Shown here: in pieces, positions 19,598 through 28,744 of the stretch
Numbering within the stretch: position 1 is the stretch's first letter
Layout: every line of letters starts with the position of its first letter
Source: Sphingomonas quercus
Lineage (GTDB): Bacteria > Pseudomonadota > Alphaproteobacteria > Sphingomonadales > Sphingomonadaceae
Direction of reading: 5' to 3'
Length of the DNA stretch: 64,000 bases
NCBI RefSeq assembly: GCF_018863195.1
Contig: NZ_JAHKRT010000010.1
Location: forward strand, 58,718-122,717
Notes under the pieces: model-generated
What the model was told of the DNA's origin: nothing
Seen by the model: the letters and a program-made list of their open reading frames with translations, nothing else
The model's database searches: none
Program-made: the position numbers and the translations under genes

Positions 19598-22219
19598 TTG
19601 CGCCTCGTCTCCCGCATCGTCGCCGCCAGTATCGCGCGGCCCTGGCTCACCATCGGCCTCGCGCTTGCGCTGACGCTGGCCGGCATCGTCTTTGCGTCGG
19701 GTCATTTCGACATGACTACCGACACCGCCGCGCTGATCTCGCCGGACGTCGACTGGCGCCGCCAGGAACGCGCGATGGAAAATGCCTTCCCGCAACTGCG
19801 CGACGCCACGCTGATCGTCATCGACGGAGCCACGCCCGAGCTTGCCGAGGACGGCGCCGCCCGCCTCGCCGAGCGGCTCGCGGCTGACAAGCGACATTTC
19901 CGCCGAGTCACCCGCCCGGACGGCGGCGCCTTCTTCAACAGCGAAGGTCTGCTCTTCGCCTCCACCGGCGAAGTGCGGGCGGCGACCGCCGCGCTCGTCG
20001 ACGCCCAGCCGCTGCTCGGCCCGCTTGCCGCCGACCCAGGTCTCGGCGGCACCCTCACCGCGCTCGGGGCGATGCTGGACGGCGTCGAGCATGGCGACGC
20101 CACCCTCGATCGTATCGACAGGCCGGTGCGCGCGCTCGCCGACGCCATCGACGCCAAGCTCGCCGGCAGGCCCGCTTTCTTCTCGTGGCAGGCGCTGTTT
20201 GCCGGTGATCACGGCGCCACCCGCCCGCCGCTCCGCCGCCTCATCCTTGCCCAGCCGGTGCTCGATCACACCGCCCTCATGCCCGGCGAGGCGGCGGCCG
20301 GCGCCGTCGACGCCGCCGCCCGTGAACTCGGCCTCGATCCCGCCCACGGCGTCACCATCCGCCTGACCGGCGAAGTGCCGCTTGCGGACGAGGAGTTCGC
20401 CACCCTCTCGGAGAATATGGGGCTGGTCGGCCTCGTCATGCTGCTCGCCATGCTCGCGACCTTGTGGTTCGCGGTGCGCTCGGTGCGGCTGGTCGCGATC
20501 ATCCTCGCCACGATCGTCGCCGGGCTGGTCGTGACCTGTGCGATCGGGCTGGCGGCGGTCGGACGGTTCAATCTGATCTCGGTGGCCTTCATTCCCCTGT
20601 TCGTCGGGCTCGGCGTCGATTTCGGCATCCAGATCTGCGTGCGCTTCAATGCCGAGCGCGCAGGCGGCGCCGATCCGGCCACCGCGCTCCGCGCCGCCGC
20701 TGCCGCGCTCGGCGCGCCGCTGTTGCTCGCGGCGGGCGCGATTTTCCTCGGTTTCGGCGCCTTCCTGCCGACCGCTTATGTCGGCATCGCCGAACTCGGC
20801 GTGATCGCGGGCCTCGGCATGATCGTCGCCCTCGCCTTCAGCCTGACCCTCCTCCCGGCGCTGGTCATGGTCCTGCCCCCCGGGCCGCCGAGGCGCGAGG
20901 TCGGGTTTGCAGGCATGGCGCCGGTGGATCGCTTCCTCGAGCGCCGCCGCGCCGCCGTGCTATGGGCGTTTGCGCTGTCGATGGCGGTCAGCATCGCGCT
21001 GCTGCCGCTGGTCCGCTTCGATTTCAACCCGCTCCACCTGCGCGACCCGCACGCCCCGGCGATGCGCGCGCTCGCGGATCTCACCCGCGATCCCGATCGC
21101 ACGCCCAACACCATCGACGTCCTCGCCCGCGATCCGGTCGAGGCGCATGCCCTCGCCGCGCGCCTGACGGCGCTGCCCGAGGTCGGGCAGGTCGTCACCC
21201 TCGACAGCTTCGTGCCGGAGGATCAGCCCGCCAAGCTCGCGCTGATCGGCGATGCGTCGATGCTGCTCGATCTCACCCTCAACCCCTTCGAGACCGCGCC
21301 GCCCGCCGCCGACGAGGCGCTCGCCGCCCCGCTTCCGGGGCTCGCGGCGCGGCTCCGCGCGGCGGCCGCCGGAGCGCCCGGCAAGGGTGCCGCCGACGCC
21401 GTGCGGCTGGCCGACGCGCTCCAGCGTCTCGCCGCCGCCGGCCCCGCCACCCGCGCCGCGGTCAGCGCCATGCTCAGCCAGCCTCTGAAGGTGATGCTCG
21501 GCCAGACCCGCGCGGCGCTGGGCGCCCAGCCGGTGACGCTGGATAGCTTGCCGGCCGATCTGCGGCGGGACTGGATCGCGCCGGACGGCCGCGTCCGCAT
21601 GCAGGTCTTCCCGAAGGGCGACGGCAATGACAATCGCGTCATCACCCGCTTCCGCGCCGCCGTCGCCGCCGTCACGCCGGCGATTTCCGGCTTGCCCGTC
21701 GCCACCCAGGCCGCGGCCGGCACCGTCGCCGGCGCGTTCATCCAGGCCGGGCTTATCGCGCTGGCGCTGGTCAGCCTGTTGCTCTTCCTCGTGTTGCGCG
21801 ACGTGCGCGAGGTGGCCTTCACGCTGGCGCCGGTGGTGCTGTCCGGGTTCCTCACGCTCGGCACCTGCGTGATCATCGGCCAGCCGATCAACTTCGCCAA
21901 CATCATCGCCTTTCCCCTGTTGTTCGGGGTGGGGGTGGCGTTCCACATCTATTTCGTCATGGCGTGGCGAGGGGGCGCCACCGCGCTCCTGCAATCGAGC
22001 CTTGCCCGCGCCGTCCTGTTCAGCGCGCTCGCCACCGGCACGGCGTTCGGCAGCCTGTGGCTTTCCCATCACCCCGGGACGGCGAGCATGGGCAAGATTC
22101 TGATGATCTCGCTCGCCTGGACCCTGGTCTGCGCGCTGATCTTCGAGCCGGCGCTGCTCGGCCCGCCCCGGCGCAAGGGCGACATCCGGCCGATGCCGTT
22201 CCCCCCGGCCAGCCGCTGA
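19598..22219 (+). CDS. hpnN: Hopanoid transporter HpnN (RND superfamily)
   Basis: Inner-membrane exporter needed to move hopanoids to the outer membrane. I place the start at a TTG (LRLVSRIVAASIARPW) just after the DUF2141 stop, giving 873 residues, the usual HpnN size. Two repeats each have one hydrophobic helix, a large periplasmic loop and a five-helix block: first block about residues 270-430 with FVGLGVDFGIQI, second about 710-860 with FPLLFGVGVAFHIYF. No heavy-metal or drug-efflux partner genes are adjacent, and the hopanoid neighbours support HpnN. It ends 47 bases from the opposing mlaA gene. Confidence 0.92.
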   Translation: MRLVSRIVAASIARPWLTIGLALALTLAGIVFASGHFDMTTDTAALISPDVDWRRQERAMENAFPQLRDATLIVIDGATPELAEDGAARLAERLAADKRHFRRVTRPDGGAFFNSEGLLFASTGEVRAATAALVDAQPLLGPLAADPGLGGTLTALGAMLDGVEHGDATLDRIDRPVRALADAIDAKLAGRPAFFSWQALFAGDHGATRPPLRRLILAQPVLDHTALMPGEAAAGAVDAAARELGLDPAHGVTIRLTGEVPLADEEFATLSENMGLVGLVMLLAMLATLWFAVRSVRLVAIILATIVAGLVVTCAIGLAAVGRFNLISVAFIPLFVGLGVDFGIQICVRFNAERAGGADPATALRAAAAALGAPLLLAAGAIFLGFGAFLPTAYVGIAELGVIAGLGMIVALAFSLTLLPALVMVLPPGPPRREVGFAGMAPVDRFLERRRAAVLWAFALSMAVSIALLPLVRFDFNPLHLRDPHAPAMRALADLTRDPDRTPNTIDVLARDPVEAHALAARLTALPEVGQVVTLDSFVPEDQPAKLALIGDASMLLDLTLNPFETAPPAADEALAAPLPGLAARLRAAAAGAPGKGAADAVRLADALQRLAAAGPATRAAVSAMLSQPLKVMLGQTRAALGAQPVTLDSLPADLRRDWIAPDGRVRMQVFPKGDGNDNRVITRFRAAVAAVTPAISGLPVATQAAAGTVAGAFIQAGLIALALVSLLLFLVLRDVREVAFTLAPVVLSGFLTLGTCVIIGQPINFANIIAFPLLFGVGVAFHIYFVMAWRGGATALLQSSLARAVLFSALATGTAFGSLWLSHHPGTASMGKILMISLAWTLVCALIFEPALLGPPRRKGDIRPMPFPPASR

Positions 22220-22266
22220 GCCTGTCGAACGGCTGTCAGGGGCGGACGGAGATCATCCCGGCGGCG

Positions 22267-23076
22267 CTAAGGCTTTTTCTCAGGCTCGGGCGCCGCGGGC
22301 TGGGCGCCGGGGTCGTCCAGCTCGTCGAGCTGGATATCGTCCGGCGCGGCGATGCCCCGGCCCCTGGCCTTCAGAGTGGCGATCTCGCTCGCCCGATTCT
22401 GCAGATAGACGGAGCGCAAGGTTGCGTAGGGATCGACCGCGCCCTGGAACAGCGCCCGCAACTCTGCGTCCACCTCGGCGCGCGTGTCGAGGCCGACCGT
22501 CACGCCCTGTGTCACCTGATATTGCCACGTGTCGAACGGCGTTCCGACCGCTACCGGCAACAGCGCGTTGTCGCCCTGCCCGCCGATCAGATCGCGCAGC
22601 GTAGTCGGCCCGATCAGCGGCACGAAGATATAAGGGCCCGGCTTCACCCCATAATAAGCGAAGGTGCCGCCGAAGCCGTTGGCGCGATGCGGCAGCCCCT
22701 CGCCCTTGGCGACGTCGATCAGCCCGCCGACGCCCAGGGTGCTGTTGATCGTGAACCGCCCGAAAGTGCGCAAGGCGCGCCCCGGCCGGAGCTGGAGCAG
22801 GTCGTTCAGAAAGACGATCGGCTCGCCGAGGTTGGAGAAGAAATGGCGCAAGCCGGCGCGCACCGGCTTCGGCACCACCGTCCGATAGCCCATCGCCGCC
22901 GGCCGCAATACCGCCTTGTCCACCGCCTGATGGACGGAGAACATGTCGCGGTTGAAGCCTTCCAGCGGATCGCCTCTGGTACGCTCACGATGACCTGCAA
23001 CTGTGGGCGCGGGGACGGCCGGCGGCAGCTCCGGCACGGCCTGCGCCGCCAGCAGCAATGCCGGCAACAGGCTCAA
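22267..23076 (-). CDS. mlaA: MlaA/VacJ family lipid-transport protein without a lipobox
   Basis: The 269 residues carry the MlaA core: DPLEGFNRDMFSVHQ, RTFGRFTINSTLGVGG and FGGTFAYYGVKPGPY, then LIGPTTLRD. In E. coli, MlaA is an outer-membrane lipoprotein that removes mislocalised phospholipid. This protein has a short hydrophobic N-terminus but no cysteine anywhere, so it cannot be a lipoprotein as annotated. A Pro/Glu-rich tail ends it. It overlaps the hpnM stop by ATGA, tying it to hopanoid transport. Confidence 0.88.
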   Translation of the reverse strand: MSLLPALLLAAQAVPELPPAVPAPTVAGHRERTRGDPLEGFNRDMFSVHQAVDKAVLRPAAMGYRTVVPKPVRAGLRHFFSNLGEPIVFLNDLLQLRPGRALRTFGRFTINSTLGVGGLIDVAKGEGLPHRANGFGGTFAYYGVKPGPYIFVPLIGPTTLRDLIGGQGDNALLPVAVGTPFDTWQYQVTQGVTVGLDTRAEVDAELRALFQGAVDPYATLRSVYLQNRASEIATLKARGRGIAAPDDIQLDELDDPGAQPAAPEPEKKP

Positions 23077-23672
23077 GCCGCGGCTTTCGCCGCGAGGTCG
23101 TTGAGGTGGCCGATCAAGGCCCTGGCGCCGCCATTGGCCATGACGCGCGAAAAGTCGGCGCGCCGGGTGGCGAGCTGGCTGATGGCGTTGCGGTAGAACA
23201 CATCGACTATCCGCCAGCCATTGGCGCCCGAGCGCAGCCGATAGGCGATCGCCACCGGCGCCTCGCCCGGCTGGACGAGGCTGGTGCGCACCAGCCGATC
23301 GGCGCCGCGCACCTCGACATTGGGGTCGATGGTGAATTTCTGGCCGCCGAAGCTGTCGAAATTGCCGGCATATTCGGCGATCGTCATCTTGCGGAACGCC
23401 GCCACCAGCGCCGCCTGGTCGGCCGCCGACAGCCCCGTCCAGGCCGGGCCGACCGCCACCCGCGTCATCATCGCCAGATCGAAGCTGCGGTCGATGATCG
23501 GCGCGATCGCCGCCGATCGCCCGGCAAAGCCCATCTTCTGGCCGCCCTGCATGATCCCGATCAGCCCGTCGCTCAGCGCCTGCACGGGCGCGCGCGCCGC
23601 ATCCGGCGCCTGCGCCTGCGCCAGTGCGGGGATCGCCGCGCCGAAAAGGGTGAAGGCGAGGATTGGCCGCAT
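23073..23672 (-). CDS. hpnM: HpnM, MlaC-like periplasmic hopanoid carrier
   Basis: A 199-residue protein starting at the ATG at 23672 with a Sec signal peptide (MRPILAFTLFGAAIPALAQA). The body matches the toluene-tolerance Ttg2/MlaC family: IIDRSFDLAMMTRVAVGPAW, LVAAFRKMTIAEYAGNF, and WRIVDVFYRNAISQLATRRADF. In a hopanoid locus this family member is HpnM, a periplasmic lipid carrier. It is translationally coupled to mlaA and convergent with hpnN. Confidence 0.9.
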   Translation of the reverse strand: MRPILAFTLFGAAIPALAQAQAPDAARAPVQALSDGLIGIMQGGQKMGFAGRSAAIAPIIDRSFDLAMMTRVAVGPAWTGLSAADQAALVAAFRKMTIAEYAGNFDSFGGQKFTIDPNVEVRGADRLVRTSLVQPGEAPVAIAYRLRSGANGWRIVDVFYRNAISQLATRRADFSRVMANGGARALIGHLNDLAAKAAA

Positions 23673-23848
23673 ATCCGATTCCGCTTCCGTGCCCGGGGCC
23701 TTATCGCCGCCCGCCGGCCGGGTCCATCCCGGCCCTGCCGGAGATGGGCGGGAGCGGGCATGATTGCAACGGCTCCGGTCCAATTCGCCGGCCGATGAAT
23801 TTTGTACCGCTTTGCATCTTTTTCGGGAGGCGTCGGGCCGCTATGTCC

Positions 23849-23875
23849 TGACCTTGCCCAGGGTCGTCAAGGTCA
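23849..23875. promoter_or_regulatory. Inverted repeat upstream of ispH
   Basis: TGACCTTG and CAAGGTCA form a perfect 8-base dyad with an 11-base spacer, 75 bases before the ispH start in the 278-base divergent ispH/hpnM region. The spacing is compatible with a dimeric regulator site. No factor can be named. Confidence 0.35.
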
Positions 23876-23950
23876 CCGGGTACAGGAGGGATGTCACGAA
23901 GCCGGCGAACCAGTGGGGGCATTGTTTCAGCCGCGGTCCAGGAGAAGTTC

Positions 23951-24901
23951 GTGCACGTCATTCTCGCTCAGCCACGCGGCTTTTGTGCCGGCGTCGTCCG
24001 CGCCATCGAGATCGTCGAGCGTGCGCTCGATATGCACAAGGCCCCCGTCTATGTCCGCCACGAGATCGTTCATAACCGCCACGTCGTCGACAAGCTGCGC
24101 AGCAAGGGCGCGATCTTCGTCGAGGATCTGGCCGATGTGCCCCAGGGCGCGCTGACCATCTTCAGCGCCCATGGCGTCGCCCGTTCCGTGCAGGACGAGG
24201 CGCGCGAACGCGGCCTGCCGGTGCTTGACGCGACCTGCCCGCTGGTCACCAAGGTGCATGTGCAGGGCCGGCGCTACATGAAGATGGGGCGCACCCTGGT
24301 GCTGATCGGTCATGAGGGCCACGCCGAGGTGATCGGCACGATGGGCCAGATCGACGGGCCGATCCACCTCGTCTCCACCGCCGAGGATGTCGACGCGCTC
24401 GATCTCGCCGCCGACACCCCTGTCGCCTATGTCACCCAGACGACGCTAAGCGTGGACGATACCCGCGGCGTCATCGCCGCGCTCCATGCCCGCTTCGCGG
24501 ACGTCGTCGGCCCGGACGTATCCGACATCTGCTACGCCACCCAGAACCGCCAGACCGCAGTGCGCGATCTCTGTCGGGTCGTCGACCTGCTGCTGGTCGT
24601 GGGCTCGGCGAACAGCTCCAACTCCAATCGCCTGCGCGAGATCGGCGTCGAGATGGGCGTGCCGAGCCATCTCGTCGCGGATGGCGATGCGCTCGATCCG
24701 GCGTGGCTGGCCGGCGTCGACAAGGTCGGCCTCACTGCGGGCGCGTCCGCGCCGGACGAGCTGGTCGAGACGGTGATCGCCGCCTTGCGCCGCATCGGCC
24801 CGGTTCAAATCTCCTCGCTCGATGGCGTGGAGGAGAATATCGAGTTCAGCCTTCCGCCCGAGCTCAAAAGCGTTTCATCTCCGAGCCTGACGGCCGCTTG
24901 A
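23951..24901 (+). CDS. ispH: 4-hydroxy-3-methylbut-2-enyl diphosphate reductase
   Basis: The last enzyme of the MEP pathway, making IPP and DMAPP through a [4Fe-4S] cluster. I choose the GTG at 23951 because AGGAGA lies 5 bases upstream and the protein then begins [14 protein letters not shown], like the family. The ATG at 23891 sits almost on its AGGAGG. This gives 316 residues. The three cluster cysteines are visible: RGFC (residue 12), DATCPL and [17 protein letters not shown] and TAGASAPD are substrate-site motifs. Eighteen bases separate it from hpnH, linking precursor supply to hopanoid tailoring. Confidence 0.96.
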   Translation: MHVILAQPRGFCAGVVRAIEIVERALDMHKAPVYVRHEIVHNRHVVDKLRSKGAIFVEDLADVPQGALTIFSAHGVARSVQDEARERGLPVLDATCPLVTKVHVQGRRYMKMGRTLVLIGHEGHAEVIGTMGQIDGPIHLVSTAEDVDALDLAADTPVAYVTQTTLSVDDTRGVIAALHARFADVVGPDVSDICYATQNRQTAVRDLCRVVDLLLVVGSANSSNSNRLREIGVEMGVPSHLVADGDALDPAWLAGVDKVGLTAGASAPDELVETVIAALRRIGPVQISSLDGVEENIEFSLPPELKSVSSPSLTAA

Positions 24902-24919
24902 GAAGACAGGATTGGTTTC

Positions 24920-26056
24920 ATGGGTATCCCCGCCTCGCAAGTCCTGCGGATCGGCCGCTATATCGTCGGCAAGCACCTCAGCGGCGCCAAGCGCTACCCG
25001 CTGGTGCTGATGCTGGAGCCGTTGTTCCGCTGCAACCTCGCCTGCTCGGGCTGCGGCAAGATCGACTATCCCGATCCGATCCTCAACAAGCGGCTCAGCT
25101 ATGACGAGTGCATGGAGGCGATCGACGAATGCGGCGCGCCCGTCGTCTCGATCGCCGGTGGCGAGCCGCTGCTCCACCGCGAGATGCCGAAGATCGTGCA
25201 GGGCTTCCTCTCCCGCAAGAAGTTCGTCATCCTCTGCACCAACGCGCTGCTCCTGAAGAAGAAGATCGACGATTATACGCCCGATCCCGGCTTCACCTGG
25301 TCGATCCATCTCGACGGCGACAAGGGCATGCACGATCGCGCCGTCAGCCAGGACGGGGTTTACGAGACAGCGGTGGAGGCGATCCGCCTCGCCAAGTCGA
25401 AGGGCTTCCGGGTCAGCATCAACACCACCTTGTTCAACGACGCCGATCCGGAGCGGACGGCGGCCTTCCTCGACACGGTGACGGCGCTCGGCCTCGACGG
25501 CATCACGTTGTCGCCCGGCTACGCCTATGAGCGCGCGCCCGATCAGGAGCATTTCCTCAACCGCGAGAAGACCAGGCAGCTGTTCCGCGGCATCCTCGCC
25601 CGCGGCAATGGCGGGCGGAAATGGCCATTCAGCCAATCCACCCTGTTCCTCAATTTCCTCGCCGGCAACGAGACCTACAAATGCACGCCCTGGGGCAATC
25701 CGACGCGCACCGTGTTCGGCTGGCAAAAGCCCTGCTACCTGCTCGGCGAAGGCTATGTGAAGAGCTTCAGGGAGCTGATGGACGCCACCGAATGGGATAA
25801 ATACGGCGTCGGCAATTATGAGAAATGCGCCAATTGCATGGTCCATTCCGGCTTCGAGGCGACGGCCGTGAAGGACACTGTGCGCCACCCGATCAAGGCG
25901 GCTCTGGTCGCGCTGCGCGGGGTGAAGACCGAAGGCCCGATGGCCCCGGAGATCGACCTGTCGCAGCAGCGTCCGGCCGAGTTCGTCTTTTCAGGCCATG
26001 TCCAGCGCATGCTCAACGACATCCATGACGCCAAGGACGCGGTAGCAGCGGAATAG
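24920..26056 (+). CDS. hpnH: Hopanoid C5-extension radical SAM protein HpnH
   Basis: Joins the 5'-deoxyadenosyl group to diploptene, giving adenosylhopane. The 378 residues hold the radical SAM motif CNLACSGCGK (Cys38, Cys42, Cys45), SIAGGEPLLHRE for SAM binding, and a C-terminal Cys-containing region (YEKCANCMVHSGFE). It is co-oriented with ispH. Its last 66 bases overlap, tail to tail, the end of hpnG, the next enzyme of the pathway. Confidence 0.97.
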   Translation: MGIPASQVLRIGRYIVGKHLSGAKRYPLVLMLEPLFRCNLACSGCGKIDYPDPILNKRLSYDECMEAIDECGAPVVSIAGGEPLLHREMPKIVQGFLSRKKFVILCTNALLLKKKIDDYTPDPGFTWSIHLDGDKGMHDRAVSQDGVYETAVEAIRLAKSKGFRVSINTTLFNDADPERTAAFLDTVTALGLDGITLSPGYAYERAPDQEHFLNREKTRQLFRGILARGNGGRKWPFSQSTLFLNFLAGNETYKCTPWGNPTRTVFGWQKPCYLLGEGYVKSFRELMDATEWDKYGVGNYEKCANCMVHSGFEATAVKDTVRHPIKAALVALRGVKTEGPMAPEIDLSQQRPAEFVFSGHVQRMLNDIHDAKDAVAAE

Positions 26057-26629
26057 GGCGCGAAACCCCCGCTCCGCCTCGCGGCCGGTGCGGATCAGCG
26101 CAGGCAGCTGTCCCGGCCGGCGGACGAGCGACGCCAGCACCGCGCCGATCGCCATCCGCCCATCCGGCGCCATTCCGGCCAGCGCCGCCGGCGGCAGCGC
26201 GTGATCGGCCGCGTCGGAGACGGCGCGCAGGGTCGCGAACGGCAGGCCGTGGCGCGCCGCGACCCGCGCGGCGACATGGCCTTCCATCTCGACCGCAATC
26301 GCGCCTGTGCGTTGACGAAGCGCCGCCTTGGCCGCGACGCTGGCGACGGGACTGTCGGTGCCGACGACCCGGCCCGCCACCGCGCCGGGGAGCGCGCCGC
26401 GCAAGGCCGAGACCAGCCGTTCGTCGCCGTCGACGACGATGTCGCCGGCCCGCAATGCCGGATCGAGCGCGCCGGCGAGCCCGCTCGACAGGATGGCGCG
26501 CGCATTGCCGACGGCCGCTTCAATGTCTCGTTCGAGCCGCGCGAGATCGCCGCCGCCAGCGATGACGGCCACGCCCGGACCAGCCATGATACGTGCCTCG
26601 CGCCCGAGGCCAGTGGCGATGAGGATCAC
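25991..26629 (-). CDS. hpnG: Hopanoid-associated nucleoside phosphorylase HpnG
   Basis: Releases adenine from adenosylhopane to give (phospho)ribosylhopane. The 212-residue purine-phosphorylase-like protein starts with GTG. It has ILSSGLAGALDPALRAGD, AVEMEGHVAARVA (the ribose-contacting Glu/Met loop) and RAVSDAADHALP (the base-site Asp). It lies 138 bases downstream of shc on the same strand, with a palindromic repeat in the gap, so it may be the end of the hpnA-shc operon or have its own promoter. Confidence 0.92.
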   Translation of the reverse strand: MILIATGLGREARIMAGPGVAVIAGGGDLARLERDIEAAVGNARAILSSGLAGALDPALRAGDIVVDGDERLVSALRGALPGAVAGRVVGTDSPVASVAAKAALRQRTGAIAVEMEGHVAARVAARHGLPFATLRAVSDAADHALPPAALAGMAPDGRMAIGAVLASLVRRPGQLPALIRTGREAERGFRALFRCYRVLGVMDVVEHALDMA

Positions 26630-26654
26630 GCGGAACGCACCCTCAACACCCCCG

Positions 26655-26745
26655 CGTCATGCCGAAACTGTTCCCGCATCCACGTCTTCCCGAACTGCGG
26701 CGCCAAAAACCGGACAGGTGGGCCCGGAAACGGGTTCAGCGTGAG
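26655..26745. repeat. REP-like palindromic repeat, copy 3
   Basis: CGTCATGCCGAAACTG at the left and GAAACGGGTTCAGCGTGAG at the right are imperfect inverted complements. The element fills the shc-hpnG gap and resembles those at 3594, 19095 and 36449. Confidence 0.6.
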
Positions 26746-26767
26746 GGCTCAGGCACGGCGCCAGCCA

Positions 26768-28735
26768 TCACATGCCCCATGCCACGCGCCGCGCATTGGA
26801 GCGACGCAGATTGCGGTATCGCGCCATCGCCCAGAGCGGAAAATATTTCGGATAGCCGTGATAGCGCAGATAGAAGACGCGCGGGAAACCGCCGCCGGTA
26901 TATTGTTCCTGCCCCCACAGGCCGTCGGCGTCCTGATGCCGGGCGAGCCAGCCGATGCCGCGCTCCACCGCGGGCGATTCGACCTCGCCCGCCGCCATCA
27001 GGCCGAGCAGTGCCCAGGCTGTCTGCGAGGCGGTGGAGGGGGCGGGCATGTAGCCGGCATAGTCGAGCGCGTAGCTCTCGCAATCCTCCCCCCAGCCGCC
27101 GTCCGGGTTCTGGATCGACTTCAGCCAGCCGACCGCCTTCGCCACCGACGGATGATCCCCGCCCCGCCCCGCCGCGTTGAGCGCGCATAGCGCCGACCAT
27201 GTCCCATAGACATAATTGACGCCCCAGCGGCCGAACCAGCTTCCGTCCGCCTCCTGCTCCGCATCGAGATAGGCGAGCGCCGCCGTCATGCGCGCGCTGC
27301 CATCGGCCTCGCCGATCTGCGCCAGCATCGACACACAGCGCGCGCTGACGTCGGCGGTCGGCGGATCGAGCAGCGCGCCGTGGTCGGCAAACGGCAGGTT
27401 GTTGAGATAATGATAGCTGTTGTCGGCGTCGAACGCCCCCCAGCCGCCATCGCGGCTCTGGAGGCCCGCCGTCCATTCCACGCCGCGCGCGATCGCCTCG
27501 TCATGGACGGCGCCGGCACGCCCCCGTGCCCGGTCCATCGCCATCACCACCACGGCGGTGTCGTCGAGATCGGGATAATGGGCGTTGTTATACTGGAAGG
27601 CCCAGCCGCCCGGCCGCACGCCCGGCCGCTCCTCCGCCCAGTCGCCCTCGACGTCGAGCACCTGTCGCGGCCCAAGCCACTGAAGTGCGCGCGCGGCGCG
27701 ATCCTCGGCAGGCGGATCGCCGACCTCCATCATCGCATGAGCGGCGAGCGCCGTGTCCCACACCGGCGAGACGCAGGGCTGGCAATAGGCTTCGTCCTCC
27801 TTGATGACGAGCAGCTTCTCGACCGACAGCCGGGCGACGGCGCGGGCCGGATGAACGGCCGGATAGCCGAGCGCGTCGAACATCATCACGCTGTTGGCCA
27901 TGGCGGGATAGATGGCGCCGAGCCCGTCCTCGCCATTCAGCCGCTCGACCACGAAGTCGACGCAGGCCTGCATCGCCCGCTTGCGGAGGCCCTTCGGCCA
28001 CAATCCGTCCCCGGCCTTGAGCAGGCGGTCCAGCGTGGTGAAGCCCGCCGTCCACAGGAATTTCCGGTCGGCGGCCTTGCTGCCCGCCTTCACCGGGCGG
28101 CCGGTGTAAAGCTCGTCCACCTTCACGCCCAGCGGGTTGCGCGCCACCGGCTTCAGCGCCCCAAGCACCAACAGCGGCACCACCACCGTCCGCGCCCAGT
28201 AGGACATTTTCGAGAGGTGGATCGGGAACCAGCGCGGCAGCAGGATCAGCTCCGGCGGCATGGTCGGCACGGTCGACCACGGCCCCGCCTCGTAGAGAGC
28301 CAGCTGGATGCGGGTGAAGACATTGCTGGCCGCCGCGCCGCCCGCCGCCAGGATCGCCGCGCGCGCCCGCGCCATGTGCGGCGCGTCGGGCAGGTCGCCG
28401 ATCATCTTCAGCGCGTAATAGGCCTTCACCGAGGCGCTGACATCGAAGGCGCCGCCGTGGAACAGCCCCCAGCCGTCATGCCCCGCCGACTGGATGCGCC
28501 GCAGATAGCGGCCGATCTTCGCCTCCAGCCCGGCGTCGACCGGTTCGCCCAGATAGTGGCGGAGCAGCACATATTCGGCGGGGATGGTGGCGTCGGCCTC
28601 AAGTTCGAACACCCAATGCCCGTCATCGCGCTGGGCGGCGGCGAGCGCGGCGGCGGCGCGCGCCACCGCCTGCTCGACCATGGCCAGCGGCACGATCGGC
28701 GCCTCGGACGCCTGCGGGTCGATCGGCAGATGCAT
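26768..28735 (-). CDS. shc: Squalene-hopene cyclase
   Basis: Cyclises squalene to hopene and hopanol at the inner membrane. The 655-residue length is typical. The acid motif DLDD is at residues 389-392 in the context PDLDDTAVV. Several QW repeats are present, for example QSRDGGWGAFD and QNPDGGWGED, and EDEAYCQPCVSPVWDT lies mid-protein. It follows hpnE by 9 bases on the same strand, so it belongs to the hpnA-B-C-D-E operon (the hpnF position). Confidence 0.98.
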   Translation of the reverse strand: MHLPIDPQASEAPIVPLAMVEQAVARAAAALAAAQRDDGHWVFELEADATIPAEYVLLRHYLGEPVDAGLEAKIGRYLRRIQSAGHDGWGLFHGGAFDVSASVKAYYALKMIGDLPDAPHMARARAAILAAGGAAASNVFTRIQLALYEAGPWSTVPTMPPELILLPRWFPIHLSKMSYWARTVVVPLLVLGALKPVARNPLGVKVDELYTGRPVKAGSKAADRKFLWTAGFTTLDRLLKAGDGLWPKGLRKRAMQACVDFVVERLNGEDGLGAIYPAMANSVMMFDALGYPAVHPARAVARLSVEKLLVIKEDEAYCQPCVSPVWDTALAAHAMMEVGDPPAEDRAARALQWLGPRQVLDVEGDWAEERPGVRPGGWAFQYNNAHYPDLDDTAVVVMAMDRARGRAGAVHDEAIARGVEWTAGLQSRDGGWGAFDADNSYHYLNNLPFADHGALLDPPTADVSARCVSMLAQIGEADGSARMTAALAYLDAEQEADGSWFGRWGVNYVYGTWSALCALNAAGRGGDHPSVAKAVGWLKSIQNPDGGWGEDCESYALDYAGYMPAPSTASQTAWALLGLMAAGEVESPAVERGIGWLARHQDADGLWGQEQYTGGGFPRVFYLRYHGYPKYFPLWAMARYRNLRRSNARRVAWGM

Positions 28736-28744
28736 GGGGATGCC

